The notes below the pieces were generated by a model. That model saw nothing but the letters and a program-made list of their open reading frames with translations. It was not told the origin of the DNA and ran no database searches. A program made the position numbers and the translations under genes. Below, piece by piece: positions 1-7,665 of a stretch of DNA of 64,000 bases; position 1 is the stretch's first letter; every line of letters starts with the position of its first letter. Source of the stretch: Saprospiraceae bacterium (GTDB lineage: Bacteria; Bacteroidota; Bacteroidia; Chitinophagales; Saprospiraceae); assembly GCA_019638455.1 (NCBI GenBank), contig JAHBTU010000002.1, forward strand, positions 1,212,501 through 1,276,500, given 5' to 3'.

Positions 1-70
1 CGGCCTGCTCCCAGGGGGCGGGCGGGGCCTCGGTGTTTTTCAGGGTGGCGGTGGCGGCGGAATCTGTCAT
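1..70 (-). CDS. 5' end of an unidentified gene running off the left edge
   Basis: An ATG on the minus strand at 70-68 opens a frame that reads without a stop to the window edge (MTDSAATATLKNTEAPPAPW...). Only about 23 residues are visible, rich in Ala, Thr and Pro, so no function can be given. It lies 19 bp after the stop of the cupin gene at 89-640 on the same strand, so the two are probably co-transcribed. The start is chosen only because it is the first ATG with an open frame. Confidence 0.45.
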   Translation of the reverse strand, partial: MTDSAATATLKNTEAPPAPWEQA

Positions 71-88
71 GGTGCAAATATCGCGGTG

Positions 89-640
89 TTATCGGCTGTA
101 TTTTTCATAAAACGGCCGATAGCCCAGTAAATGGGCAAGCGGCGACAGCACAAAGGCGAGCGCATCCTGCACGCCCCTGGGCATGGCTGCGAGGTAGGTC
201 TTGTTTTTCAAATGCCGTATCCAGACGAGCACCTGCAGGAATGGCGGCTGCCCTTTGGCATCGAGCCTGCCGTCCATGGCCAGCCCGAAGAGGTTTTCCA
301 AGAAGCGGTCCACGTCGAGGCAGGGCAGTATGGTCTGGATGACGACGAGGTCTTCGGCATCGGCGTTCCAATGGGCGTGTGGGCGGTTGCGCGGCAGTTC
401 GATACTCTCGCCAGTGGGTATGCGCATGATTTTGCCGTCCAATTTTACGCTCAGCGTGCCGCTGACGACCTCGAAGGTCTCGTCGCCGTAGGGGTGCAGG
501 TGCTCCACTTCAAAGCCTTTTCCCTGCGGCATCACGGAGCGGAAGCGCACATAGCGTCCGCTGGTTTCGGCGCCGGTTTCTAAAAATTCGACTTGTTCGC
601 CAGTGGTTGGGTTGTGGAATTGCTGGCCGATGTGTGGCAT
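89..640 (-). CDS. Cupin-domain protein
   Basis: A 183-residue protein with a single cupin barrel at about residues 30-105. The first cupin motif is visible as His47-x-His49 followed by Glu54, and the second as HAH at 88-90, so a divalent metal site looks complete. The C-terminal 75 residues (LFGLAMDGRLDAKG...) form a helical tail seen in stand-alone cupins of unknown substrate. There is no signal peptide, so it is probably cytosolic. It follows a hydrolase gene (12-bp gap) on the same strand and may be co-transcribed with it. The substrate cannot be deduced; cupins include dioxygenases, isomerases and sensors. Confidence 0.8.
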   Translation of the reverse strand: MPHIGQQFHNPTTGEQVEFLETGAETSGRYVRFRSVMPQGKGFEVEHLHPYGDETFEVVSGTLSVKLDGKIMRIPTGESIELPRNRPHAHWNADAEDLVVIQTILPCLDVDRFLENLFGLAMDGRLDAKGQPPFLQVLVWIRHLKNKTYLAAMPRGVQDALAFVLSPLAHLLGYRPFYEKYSR

Positions 641-652
641 GGGTGGTTTGTT

Positions 653-1537
653 TTATTTTTTCAGCAAAATATCCGCCAGTGCCTGCGGCTGCGACAGGAA
701 AGGCGAGTGGCTTGCCTGGAGGGTGAATGTTTGGTCCACAGGCGTGCGCTCCACCATTTTCTGCTGGAGGCCGTGGGTCACGGCGCGGTCGTCGGTGGTG
801 AAGATGTAAGTCTTTTTGACTTTTCCGAACCGCTTGGCACTCAAAGCCAGCGGCGTGCCCACTGGCCCGTTGGGTTCTTTGCACAGCAGGGCCTCGGCTA
901 ATGCCAGGTCTTCCGGCGGGCAATCGTGGTAGAAGGCATCCCAATACACTTCGCGTTTGGGGATGTGCCAGCCCGCCTCGTGGTCGAAAATCAATCCGCT
1001 GACCAGCGCGGAGGTCGTGCCCGTCAGGGCGGTAGCCACCATAGGCTCGCCGTTGGGTATCAGGAAGGCACACAGATAGACGAGTTGCTCGATTTTCTCC
1101 GGCCATCGCTCGGCTACGGCGGAGAGGACGATGCCCGTCCGGCTGTGGCCGATGAGCACCACCGGCTTGTCATATTTCTCCAGCACGCGCCCGACAGTGT
1201 TGACGTAATCGTCGAGCGTGACGGCGGCCGGTGCGGTGCAGTCCTGCCCGTGCGCGGGCAGGTCAATGGCTTCGCAGGTGTTCCCGTTGGCGTGGAGCAG
1301 CGGCTGCATCTTGTACCAGCACCACGCGCCATGGAAGGAGCCGGGGACGAATACATAATGGTTGTCGCCTTTTGGGGTTGGTTCGTTTGTTTGTTTTTCC
1401 ATGTTGTTGGCGGGTTGGTTGGTGCAGGCGGCCCAGAGGAAGAGGGCTGGCACACTGAACAGGAGATATTTTTCATAAAAAAAGGAAAGTTTGGTGCGTG
1501 AAAAATACAATTGGCGGCAGCAATCGTCAATCGTCAA
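653..1537 (-). CDS. Alpha/beta-hydrolase, probable lipoprotein, with an apparent N-terminal frameshift
   Basis: Alpha/beta-hydrolase of the EstC/salicylate-esterase type. The nucleophile elbow is GHSRTG (Ser132 in this frame), followed by a probable acid at Asp250 and His277 in ASHSPF. The residues before Cys38 (LFSVPALFLWAAC) form a good lipoprotein signal with the lipobox WAAC, so the protein is probably anchored outside the cytoplasm. The open frame begins at an ATG at 1537, giving an unusually long N-terminus and overlapping the upstream gene by 11 bp. A better-placed ATG at 1476-1474 is one base out of frame: adding one A to its run of five would read MKKYLLFSVPALFLWAAC. This suggests a homopolymer indel, a sequencing error or slippage. 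The enzyme class is firm; the start is not. Confidence 0.75.
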   Translation of the reverse strand: MTIDDCCRQLYFSRTKLSFFYEKYLLFSVPALFLWAACTNQPANNMEKQTNEPTPKGDNHYVFVPGSFHGAWCWYKMQPLLHANGNTCEAIDLPAHGQDCTAPAAVTLDDYVNTVGRVLEKYDKPVVLIGHSRTGIVLSAVAERWPEKIEQLVYLCAFLIPNGEPMVATALTGTTSALVSGLIFDHEAGWHIPKREVYWDAFYHDCPPEDLALAEALLCKEPNGPVGTPLALSAKRFGKVKKTYIFTTDDRAVTHGLQQKMVERTPVDQTFTLQASHSPFLSQPQALADILLKK

Positions 1538-1985
1538 TGAACATTGCTTCCAGCCCCTTGCGTCCCCACTCCATCACCACGTCGTGGTTCCACTCGAAGA
1601 AGGGCCGGGCGATGGGCGTCAGCAGGTTCATCCACCGTTTGGTGGTGCGCACCTGCCAGTCGTAGCGGACGTGGGTGATGCCGTCTTTTTCCTCGAAGGT
1701 CCAAGTGCCAGTCCCTTCCAGTTCGCCGGAGGCTCTGCCGACGAGCCGTTGAAACGGTACTTTTTCCGCCAGCGTCATATCGAAGCGCAGTTTGTAGGGC
1801 AGGCGGCTGCGCCAGGTGTAGCGTTTGGCGTCGCCGATGCTGTTGGGGTTTCCGTCCACGAGGGTCTCGACGGCGAGCACACCTTTCCACCAGGAGGGCC
1901 AGCGTTCGGAGTGGTAGATTTCGTCCCAGACACGCTCGACGGGCGCGCGGAATTGCCATTGGGTGATGAAGTGGTAGGTCGTCAT
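1527..1985 (-). CDS. SRPBCC-family (START-like) protein
   Basis: A 152-residue protein starting at the ATG at 1985-1983 (MTTYHFITQWQFRAPVERVW). The opening beta strand followed by APVERVWDEIYHSERWPSWW is the hallmark of the polyketide cyclase/AHSA1-like SRPBCC fold, a deep hydrophobic ligand pocket. The second half (FEEKDGITHVRYDWQVRTTKRWM) gives the expected strands, and a C-terminal helix follows. A longer frame upstream to 2063 exists but its extra residues look like non-coding sequence. The ligand is unknown; members bind or modify lipids and aromatic compounds. Its end overlaps the hydrolase frame downstream by 11 bp. Confidence 0.75.
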   Translation of the reverse strand: MTTYHFITQWQFRAPVERVWDEIYHSERWPSWWKGVLAVETLVDGNPNSIGDAKRYTWRSRLPYKLRFDMTLAEKVPFQRLVGRASGELEGTGTWTFEEKDGITHVRYDWQVRTTKRWMNLLTPIARPFFEWNHDVVMEWGRKGLEAMFIDD

Positions 1986-2104
1986 ATACGGAGGAGTATT
2001 GCGCAAGCAGGTGTTGCAGCAAGGGGCCGCCGGGCGCCTTTTTACGGCACCCGGCGGATTCACCCGTTCTAAAATTTCAAGAGCGATGGGGGTGGGTATG
2101 GCGC

Positions 2105-3028
2105 TTATTTTTTGGCGACCATGCCCGGTTCCACACCAATTTGCCGAAAGACCTCCGGGCCGCCTTTGGTGGGCTGGTGATAGATAATTTTCCCGGCAGC
2201 GTCGAGCTCCACCAAGTCCACGTCGTCGTAGTTCATGCGTTTGCCTGTGGGCGGGATGCCCATGAGCGAGCCAGTATTTGTGCCTGTCAAGGTGACGCGT
2301 AGCAGGTAGCGTCCTTTTCCGAGCGGGGCGACCTCATTGACCGCGATGTTCATGTCGGGAAACGCGCTGAAAAACTGCTTGTACCCTTCCAGCGCGGCTT
2401 GCAGGCCCACCAATGGTTCGGGCGCCACGCCTACGTCGCGGTATTTTTTCTCGTCGCACAAGGATGCGAAAGTGTTCCAGTCCTTGCGGTTGAGCGCGTC
2501 GTAGGCGGCCCGTATTTTGGCCTCGTCGGCAGCGGCCGGTCCGTTGAGTCCCGCCATCAGCTGTGATTCTAAGGTCTTCATATCAAATTGCCCGTAAATC
2601 GCTCTGATTTTCCAGGACTTGTCCAATTCAAAGACGACGTTGAAGGGGACGTTGACGCGGTTGCCCGTGGGCGGATTGCCCATGTACGAGCCGTTGTTCT
2701 GGCCTTTGAGCGCACCGCGGGCCACTACGGTAGAGCCGGACTCGATATATGCCGCCACATCGTGCAGCATATCGGGGAAGGCGCCTTTCATGGCCTGCAC
2801 GACGCCGAGCCAAGCTTGTTTGGGCATGGGGGCGGGGGCGAGCGGTGTGGTGATGGTGCAATCGTCGGCCAGCAGTTTGGCCAGTTCGTCGGCTTTGCCG
2901 GCATCTACGGCGGCGTAGTATTGTTTGACCACGTCGGTCGGCGCAGGGTAAGTCATGTTGTTGGCGGCAAGAGGGGCGGAGAGTGCCGTGCTCAACAGGG
3001 CAAGGGTGAAAAGAGTGGTTGATTTCAT
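2105..3028 (-). CDS. Secreted protein with two SnoaL-like domains
   Basis: A 307-residue protein with a signal peptide (MKSTTLFTLALLSTALSAPLAA) and two SnoaL/ester-cyclase-like domains, at about 27-150 and 165-300. Each copy carries the family signature around GSxMGxPPTG (residues about 113-122 and 255-264), so the gene arose by internal duplication. SnoaL-like folds are NTF2-like barrels with varied roles: cyclases, hydrolases or ligand binders. The first half has more polar residues around the pocket than the second. No operon partner is obvious; the next gene upstream is the oppositely oriented sigma factor. Periplasmic location is inferred from the signal. Confidence 0.75.
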   Translation of the reverse strand: MKSTTLFTLALLSTALSAPLAANNMTYPAPTDVVKQYYAAVDAGKADELAKLLADDCTITTPLAPAPMPKQAWLGVVQAMKGAFPDMLHDVAAYIESGSTVVARGALKGQNNGSYMGNPPTGNRVNVPFNVVFELDKSWKIRAIYGQFDMKTLESQLMAGLNGPAAADEAKIRAAYDALNRKDWNTFASLCDEKKYRDVGVAPEPLVGLQAALEGYKQFFSAFPDMNIAVNEVAPLGKGRYLLRVTLTGTNTGSLMGIPPTGKRMNYDDVDLVELDAAGKIIYHQPTKGGPEVFRQIGVEPGMVAKK

Positions 3029-3162
3029 TGTGCTGAGAGTTTTAAGTTTGGCATTGACGGAATTGTCAATCTTGCCCCAGTTACGGGCAGTTGAAAAGTT
3101 TGGATTAAACGCCCTGAGATTTTTTCAAAAAATATCAGGTGCGCTGCAATGGGGATGAAGCG

Positions 3163-3170
3163 TACTTTTG
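3163..3170 (+). promoter_or_regulatory. Probable -7 box of the sigma-factor operon
   Basis: TACTTTTG matches the Bacteroidota -7 consensus TAnnTTTG and lies 20 bp before the ATG at 3190. No convincing -33 TTTG is seen, so the promoter is either weakly defined or depends on another sigma factor, possibly autoregulation by the ECF factor encoded here. Confidence 0.4.
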
Positions 3171-3189
3171 CCGCAAAATCCACCTACCG

Positions 3190-3756
3190 ATGGACAATTT
3201 CGTACCTAGTGGCTTCTCAGAGCCAGCGCTCGTCGAACGTTTGCAAAGCGGCGAGCGAACGGCGTTTGCCGAGTTGTACGACCGTTATGGGAGGAATCTT
3301 TACGCCCTGATTTTTGAAATCGTTCAAACGGAAACGGACGCGGAAAACCTTTTGCAGGACACTTTTGTGAAAATCTGGCGCAACATTGGCCGCTATGATG
3401 CTTCCAAAGGAAGGCTGTATACTTGGCTGACCGTTATCGCCCGTCGGGTGGCCTTGGATTTTGTGCGCTCCAACTATTTTTTGGAAAAACGGAGCATCCA
3501 ATCTGCCGATACCGCCGTATCTGTGCAAAGTCCGGCACCGGAAATGGAGCGTTTGGAACATATCGGCTTGGAGCGAGCCGTCGAGCAGTTGGAGCCAAAC
3601 CTAAGACAAGTCATTGATATGCAATACTTCATGGGCTACTCCCAGCAGGAAGTAGCCGACGAAACAGGCTTGCCGCTCGGCACGGTGAAAAGCCGGACGC
3701 GGGCCGCCCTGTTGCGCCTGCGGGCACAGCTCTCTTTTGAACAATGGACGACCTGA
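3190..3756 (+). CDS. ECF-type RNA polymerase sigma factor
   Basis: A 188-residue sigma-70 family protein with two sigma domains only. Region 2 runs from FAELYDRYGRNLYALIF to the LLQDTFVKIWRNI core, followed by KGRLYTWLTVIARRVALDFVRS. Region 4 carries the helix-turn-helix YSQQEVADETGLPLGTVKSR. The ATG at 3190 is preferred over an in-frame 3139 start because it follows a TAnnTTTG box and fits family length. It overlaps the next gene by 13 bp, so sigma factor and partner are translationally coupled. It should direct polymerase to a small stress regulon that probably includes its own operon. Confidence 0.9.
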   Translation: MDNFVPSGFSEPALVERLQSGERTAFAELYDRYGRNLYALIFEIVQTETDAENLLQDTFVKIWRNIGRYDASKGRLYTWLTVIARRVALDFVRSNYFLEKRSIQSADTAVSVQSPAPEMERLEHIGLERAVEQLEPNLRQVIDMQYFMGYSQQEVADETGLPLGTVKSRTRAALLRLRAQLSFEQWTT

Positions 3757-4355
3757 ACACATATCTCGACACTGGCATCATCGAAGCGTATTGCCTCGGC
3801 AACCTGTCGCCCGCGCAGGCCGCCGAAGTCGCTGCCATGGCTGCTGCGCACCCGGCTGTGCGCGAAGAGATAGAGATGACTTTGGCCGCTTTGGGGCAAT
3901 ACCCCAAAAGCCCCGCCCCTCGGCCCGAACTGAAACAGCGGGTGCTTGACTTCCTCGCCCCGTTCCTGCAACCGGAGCACATTGACCTCGCCAACCCGCC
4001 CTTGATACATCGGTTCAGCGACGCAAATGCATGGAACAGCGCCCTTGCCGCCGTCACGCCCGACATAGAGGAGCAAGGTTTTGCTGCCCGCGTCCTGAAA
4101 GAAACCGACGATGTGGTACTGAGTGTGGTGTGGCTCTCTGCTGATTTGGTGGAAGACCAACACTCCGACGACGAATTCCGTGAAAGTTTTTTCATTCTCG
4201 AAGGTGCCTGCGAATGTGATTTTGAAGGAAAAATCGTGCGGTTCGGCGCGGGCGACTATTTTGATATTCCGCCAAACACGCGACACGTCATCAAGAATAT
4301 CTCGGAAGGATTACCTTATGTAAAAGGCTTGGTGCAACGTCGCAAAGCCGCATGA
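3744..4355 (+). CDS. Cupin-domain anti-sigma factor (ChrR-like)
   Basis: A 203-residue protein whose first 70 residues resemble an anti-sigma domain (TYLDTGIIEAYCLGNLSPAQAAEV, an acidic helical opening common to sigma-binding proteins). Residues about 115-195 form a cupin barrel with His140, Glu144 and His181 as candidate metal ligands. This architecture matches ChrR-type anti-sigma factors. It overlaps the sigma gene by 13 bp. The usual zinc motif HxxxCxxC of ChrR is not present in the N-terminal domain, so the sensing chemistry may differ. No membrane segment is present, so it should act in the cytoplasm, releasing the sigma factor when the cupin detects an oxidant or metabolite. Confidence 0.75.
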   Translation: MDDLNTYLDTGIIEAYCLGNLSPAQAAEVAAMAAAHPAVREEIEMTLAALGQYPKSPAPRPELKQRVLDFLAPFLQPEHIDLANPPLIHRFSDANAWNSALAAVTPDIEEQGFAARVLKETDDVVLSVVWLSADLVEDQHSDDEFRESFFILEGACECDFEGKIVRFGAGDYFDIPPNTRHVIKNISEGLPYVKGLVQRRKAA

Positions 4356-4372
4356 CCATTATTTCATAACTC

Positions 4373-4867
4373 ATGACACAAGCACAAGTATTGGCCAATA
4401 GGCTGCGCGAAGTCCTCCTGAGCGGGACTTGGATAGCCAACACCAACTTCAAGGACCAACTTTCGCGTGTGGATTGGGTGCAGGCGACCACCAAGATTGA
4501 CAGCCTGAACACCATCGCGCTGCTGACTTTCCACGTCAACTATTACCTCCAAGGCCTGATTCAGGTCTTTCAGGGCGGCCCGCTCGACATCCGCGACAAG
4601 TACAGTTTCGACCTTCCCGAAATCCAATCGGAAAGCGACTGGGACGCATTGGTCGAGACTTTTTTGAGCAATGCCGAGCAGTTCGCCAAGCATGTGGAGC
4701 AAATGGACGACGCTCGGTTGGACAGCGCCTTCGTGGACGAGAAATACGGCAATTACCAGCGAAATATCGAAGGAGTCATTGAGCATAGCTATTACCATTT
4801 GGGGCAGGTGTCCCTGATTCGGAAAATGGTCGTGTCGGCACAGTTTCCCGTTGACAGGTCAACATAA
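4373..4867 (+). CDS. DinB-family protein
   Basis: A 164-residue four-helix DinB/YfiT-like protein. The metal triad is visible as His54 (LTFHVNYY) plus His138 and His142 (EHSYYHLGQ). The spacing is typical of DinB-like putative metal-dependent enzymes, including bacillithiol or mycothiol S-transferases. Its position 17 bp after the anti-sigma gene implies co-transcription, so it is probably an effector of that stress response. The thiol cofactor is not known; bacillithiol is used by some Bacteroidota. Confidence 0.8.
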   Translation: MTQAQVLANRLREVLLSGTWIANTNFKDQLSRVDWVQATTKIDSLNTIALLTFHVNYYLQGLIQVFQGGPLDIRDKYSFDLPEIQSESDWDALVETFLSNAEQFAKHVEQMDDARLDSAFVDEKYGNYQRNIEGVIEHSYYHLGQVSLIRKMVVSAQFPVDRST

Positions 4868-4880
4868 AACAACTTCGACT

Positions 4881-5921
4881 ATGCAAAACATCGTCATCCT
4901 CTTTTTCGCTTTTTCCATGCTTTTGGCAGCCTGCGGCGAAAACACGTCCGGCACAAACGCCGGGCCTACCTTGCAATCCTATTTTGCGCACACAGAGCCG
5001 GGCGTACAGACCGGCGGGGTAAAAATCGTCACGCTCAAAACGGACAAAGGTGATTTCAACCTGTGGACCAAACGCTTCGGCAACAATCCCCGCATCAAAC
5101 TGCTGCTGCTGCAAGGCGGCCCCGGCTGCACGCATGAGTACTGGGAGTGTATGGAAAGTTTCCTGCCTGCCGAAGGCATCGAGTTCATCTACTACGACCA
5201 GTTGGGCACGGGCAACTCCAGCAATCCCGACGACACGACGTTCTGGGATTTGCCGCGCTATGTGGAAGAAGTCGAAACCGTGCGCCAAGCCTTGGGCCTC
5301 ACCAAAGACAACTTCTTCCTGCTCGGGCACTCGTGGGGCGGTATTTTGGCCATGCAGTACGCGCTCAAATATCAGGACAACCTCAAAGGGCTTATTATTT
5401 CCAACATGATGGCGAGCTGCCCCGAATACGGCCAATACGCCGCCAATGTGCTGGCAAAACAAATGGCCCCGGAAGTGCTGACCGAGATACGAACCATTGA
5501 GGCCAAAGGCGATTACGACAACCCGCGCTACATGGAACTGCTCCTGCCGAATTTTTACGCCAAGCACGTCTGCCGCATCCCGCTGGAACAGTGGCCCGAT
5601 GCCGTGAACCGCGCCTTCGACAAGCTCAACCACAGCCTGTATGTGACCATGCAAGGCCCCAGCGAGTTCGGCATCGCCGGGCGGCTGGCAAAGTGGGATG
5701 TGAAAGACCGGCTGCCGTCCATCAAAGTGCCCACGCTCAGCATCGGCGCCACACACGACACCATGGACCCCGAGCACATGAAATGGATTTCCACGGCCGT
5801 GCAAAAGGGCCGCTTTCTGCTCTGCCCCAACGGCAGCCATATGTGCATGTGGGATGACCAAAAAACCTACATGGAAGGACTGAGCGCGTTTTTGAAGGAT
5901 GTGGACGCAGGTCGGTTTTGA
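4881..5921 (+). CDS. Proline-iminopeptidase-like hydrolase, lipoprotein
   Basis: A 346-residue alpha/beta-hydrolase of the S33 (proline iminopeptidase) type. The start at 4881 gives a lipoprotein signal ending in LLAAC (Cys18). The oxyanion motif GGPG is at residues 79-82, DQLGTGNS follows, and the nucleophile is Ser151 in GHSWGG. The acid is probably in ATHDTMDP and the base is the His of PNGSHMCMW. It starts 13 bp after the DinB gene and probably closes the four-gene sigma operon. The lipid anchor places it outside the cytoplasm, so peptide scavenging or envelope work is more likely than cytosolic turnover. Confidence 0.85.
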   Translation: MQNIVILFFAFSMLLAACGENTSGTNAGPTLQSYFAHTEPGVQTGGVKIVTLKTDKGDFNLWTKRFGNNPRIKLLLLQGGPGCTHEYWECMESFLPAEGIEFIYYDQLGTGNSSNPDDTTFWDLPRYVEEVETVRQALGLTKDNFFLLGHSWGGILAMQYALKYQDNLKGLIISNMMASCPEYGQYAANVLAKQMAPEVLTEIRTIEAKGDYDNPRYMELLLPNFYAKHVCRIPLEQWPDAVNRAFDKLNHSLYVTMQGPSEFGIAGRLAKWDVKDRLPSIKVPTLSIGATHDTMDPEHMKWISTAVQKGRFLLCPNGSHMCMWDDQKTYMEGLSAFLKDVDAGRF

Positions 5922-5933
5922 CAGACAACTCGC

Positions 5934-6344
5934 CTAAACAAGCACGGTCACCGGCTTCACAGCCAATTGCTCCGACACGCTATCCGCTGCCTGCTCCGCT
6001 TCCGTACCGGACTTTGGCCACAAGTGGAAACCACCCGACCACTCGGCGCCGATATGCCAAGTTCCCCAGATGCCGTTTTCGTCCACATAGCCGTTGTAGC
6101 GGACGATGTGGGTGGCGTAGTATTTTACCATATTGCATAGCAAATCCTTCGTATCGTACACGCCGCGCCAATCAAAGGGCGCCACATCATCGGCGCCGCT
6201 GCCCGTGACAATGCCGTTTCGGAAATCCAAAAAAAAGACCATAAGGTGCTGCTGCTTCGACCAGCTGTAGGTGTAAAAACCCTCCCATTCGCCACTCGGA
6301 AACAAGGGGTGAGGCTCCGTTGCGCTATTGTTGTCCGGTATCAT
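5934..6344 (-). CDS. Hypothetical protein, conserved-looking, beside the protoglobin operator
   Basis: A 136-residue protein without signal peptide or membrane segment, rich in aromatic residues (GEWEGFYTYSW, FDWRGVYDT, GIWGTWHIGAEW), suggesting a small beta barrel. The family is not recognised. The ATG at 6344 is preferred; the frame stays open to 6452, but that extension crosses a hairpin-rich leader and translates to unlikely sequence. A leftward -7 box lies in the palindrome at 6459-6480, shared with protoglobin, so both should respond to the same regulator. It converges with the hydrolase at 4881-5921 (12-bp gap). Confidence 0.6.
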   Translation of the reverse strand: MIPDNNSATEPHPLFPSGEWEGFYTYSWSKQQHLMVFFLDFRNGIVTGSGADDVAPFDWRGVYDTKDLLCNMVKYYATHIVRYNGYVDENGIWGTWHIGAEWSGGFHLWPKSGTEAEQAADSVSEQLAVKPVTVLV

Positions 6345-6379
6345 TGTGAATTTTTTTTTGATGGTGCCCAACGCTTGTC

Positions 6380-6418
6380 TTTTAGGCACGCCTGCGGCGA
6401 GGCGAATCTCGCCTAAAA
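6380..6418 (-). promoter_or_regulatory. Leader with three overlapping hairpins
   Basis: TTTTAGGC (6380-6387) pairs with GCCTAAAA (6411-6418). Inside, CGCCT (6389-6393) pairs with AGGCG (6400-6404), and AGGCGA (6400-6405) can instead pair with TCGCCT (6409-6414). The second and third pairings exclude each other. The segment lies in the predicted leader of the gene at 5934-6344, so it could be an attenuator or a degraded repeat. Confidence 0.35.
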
Positions 6419-6458
6419 AATTTCCTTGGACAATGTTTTTTAGTTCGGACAACTAACA

Positions 6459-6480
6459 TACTTTTGTCGCGACAAAAATA
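6459..6480. promoter_or_regulatory. Palindromic operator overlapping two divergent -7 boxes
   Basis: A perfect 16-bp palindrome TTTTGTCGCGACAAAA spans 6462-6477, and symmetry extends to 20 of 22 positions over 6459-6480. The rightward half contains TACTTTTG (6459-6466) and the leftward half TATTTTTG (6480-6473 read on the minus strand); both fit the TAnnTTTG -7 consensus. A regulator bound here would block both promoters. The likely regulator is the MarR protein two genes downstream, but this is inferred. Confidence 0.65.
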
Positions 6481-6526
6481 GTTCGGATTCCAAACTTTAA
6501 AATCATCGTCTTAAATTTTTTAAACC

Positions 6527-7105
6527 ATGTCCAACAACATCGCAGGCTACACCTACGGCCAAGTAGCCACCTCGCCCGTTACCCTCGCCGACCTCGCTCT
6601 TTTGAAACAAACCGTGCTGTTCACCGACGACGATGTGCGCCACCTGCGCCTCGCCGGCGACGTATTGGCCGACCAAACCGATGCCATTCTCGACCTCTGG
6701 TACGGGTTTGTGGGCGGGCATCCGCACTTGGTGCATTATTTCACCCACAATGGCACACCCAACATGGACTACCTCAGCGCCGTGCGCAAACGCTTCGGGC
6801 AATGGATTCTCGACCTCTGCAACCGCGACTACGACCAAGATTGGCTCAACTACCAGCACGAAATCGCCCTGCGCCACCACAGCGCCAAGAAGAACCGCAC
6901 CGACGGCGTTCAAGCCGTGCCCATCGTGCATTTCCGCTACCTCGTGGCATTCATCTTCCCCATCACGTTCACCATCAAGGGCTTCCTTGGCAAAAAAGGC
7001 CATAGCGCCGAACAAGTGGAGGCCATGTACGCCGCGTGGTTCAAGGCCGTGACCCTGACCGCGCTGCTGTGGTGCCATCCGTACATCAAGGAGGGCGAGT
7101 TCTAA
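6527..7105 (+). CDS. Protoglobin
   Basis: A 192-residue protein of the protoglobin family of single-domain haem proteins. It has the diagnostic opening (IAGYTYG), the N-terminal pre-A helix, and the stretch NYQHEIALRHH (residues 109-118), which should hold the proximal haem histidine (His117 is the best candidate). KKNRTDGV follows, as in archaeal protoglobins. The length matches the family (about 190-195). Members bind O2, CO and NO and are proposed to detoxify NO. It is the first gene after the 6459-6480 operator, followed by a DUF2024 protein and a MarR regulator, which fits an inducible gas or redox response. Confidence 0.9.
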   Translation: MSNNIAGYTYGQVATSPVTLADLALLKQTVLFTDDDVRHLRLAGDVLADQTDAILDLWYGFVGGHPHLVHYFTHNGTPNMDYLSAVRKRFGQWILDLCNRDYDQDWLNYQHEIALRHHSAKKNRTDGVQAVPIVHFRYLVAFIFPITFTIKGFLGKKGHSAEQVEAMYAAWFKAVTLTALLWCHPYIKEGEF

Positions 7106-7129
7106 TGTTCACCAACCTATCACCACACC

Positions 7130-7549
7130 ATGCTCAACAAAAATTTTTTCAAAAAATTCGGACTCGCGGGCTTTGCCTTCTTCCTGCTCAAAGGACTGCT
7201 CTGGCTCGGCATCGGCGGTACGGCGATGCTCGGCCTGTCCTCCAAAAACAGTAAACTCGACATGACAACAACATCCGATACAGCCATGAAAGTGGCCGTT
7301 TACGACACTTATGTGCCCAAAAAACAGGGCGGTATCATGCACTTCGATATCCTCGTGGATGCCAACGAGCGGGATTTGGAAAAGATTTACGCCTACGGAC
7401 GAGAATATCTCGCCTCGAAAGGTCAGGCTGGCCAACCGCTCACGGCGAAGGAATGTCGTTTTTGCCACGTCGAAAATGCCAAAGGCCCCATCGAGGCCGC
7501 CATTCTCAAAAAGGGATATTACATTATCGAAATGGAAGGCTGCAAGTGA
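7130..7549 (+). CDS. DUF2024 protein with an N-terminal membrane segment
   Basis: A 139-residue protein. From Met53 (7286) onward it reads as a complete DUF2024 domain: KVAVYDTYVPKKQGG, MHFDILV, GQPLTAKECRFCH and the ending GYYIIEMEGC. Before it, residues 1-40 contain a basic stretch and one hydrophobic helix (LAGFAFFLLKGLLWLGIGG), like the small one-helix proteins common in this phylum. Either two short genes have fused or translation of the domain starts at 7286. The CRFCH cysteines could bind metal. It follows protoglobin by 24 bp and is probably in its operon. The DUF2024 function is unknown to me. Confidence 0.75.
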   Translation: MLNKNFFKKFGLAGFAFFLLKGLLWLGIGGTAMLGLSSKNSKLDMTTTSDTAMKVAVYDTYVPKKQGGIMHFDILVDANERDLEKIYAYGREYLASKGQAGQPLTAKECRFCHVENAKGPIEAAILKKGYYIIEMEGCK

Positions 7550-7665
7550 CAAGCAGTGCGAGTGCATAGCGCGTACACTACTTTTGTGCTTTACCGTCTT
7601 GTGGAGGCGCTGTGCTGGGCACGGCGCCTCCGTTTCGTCGCCACACAAATACGCCAACCAAGCGC

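Noticed and set aside
4776..5861. 361-codon frame antisense to the hydrolase lipoprotein
   Set aside because: The sense strand has a lipobox and a complete hydrolase triad, and the antisense translation has no recognisable domain.
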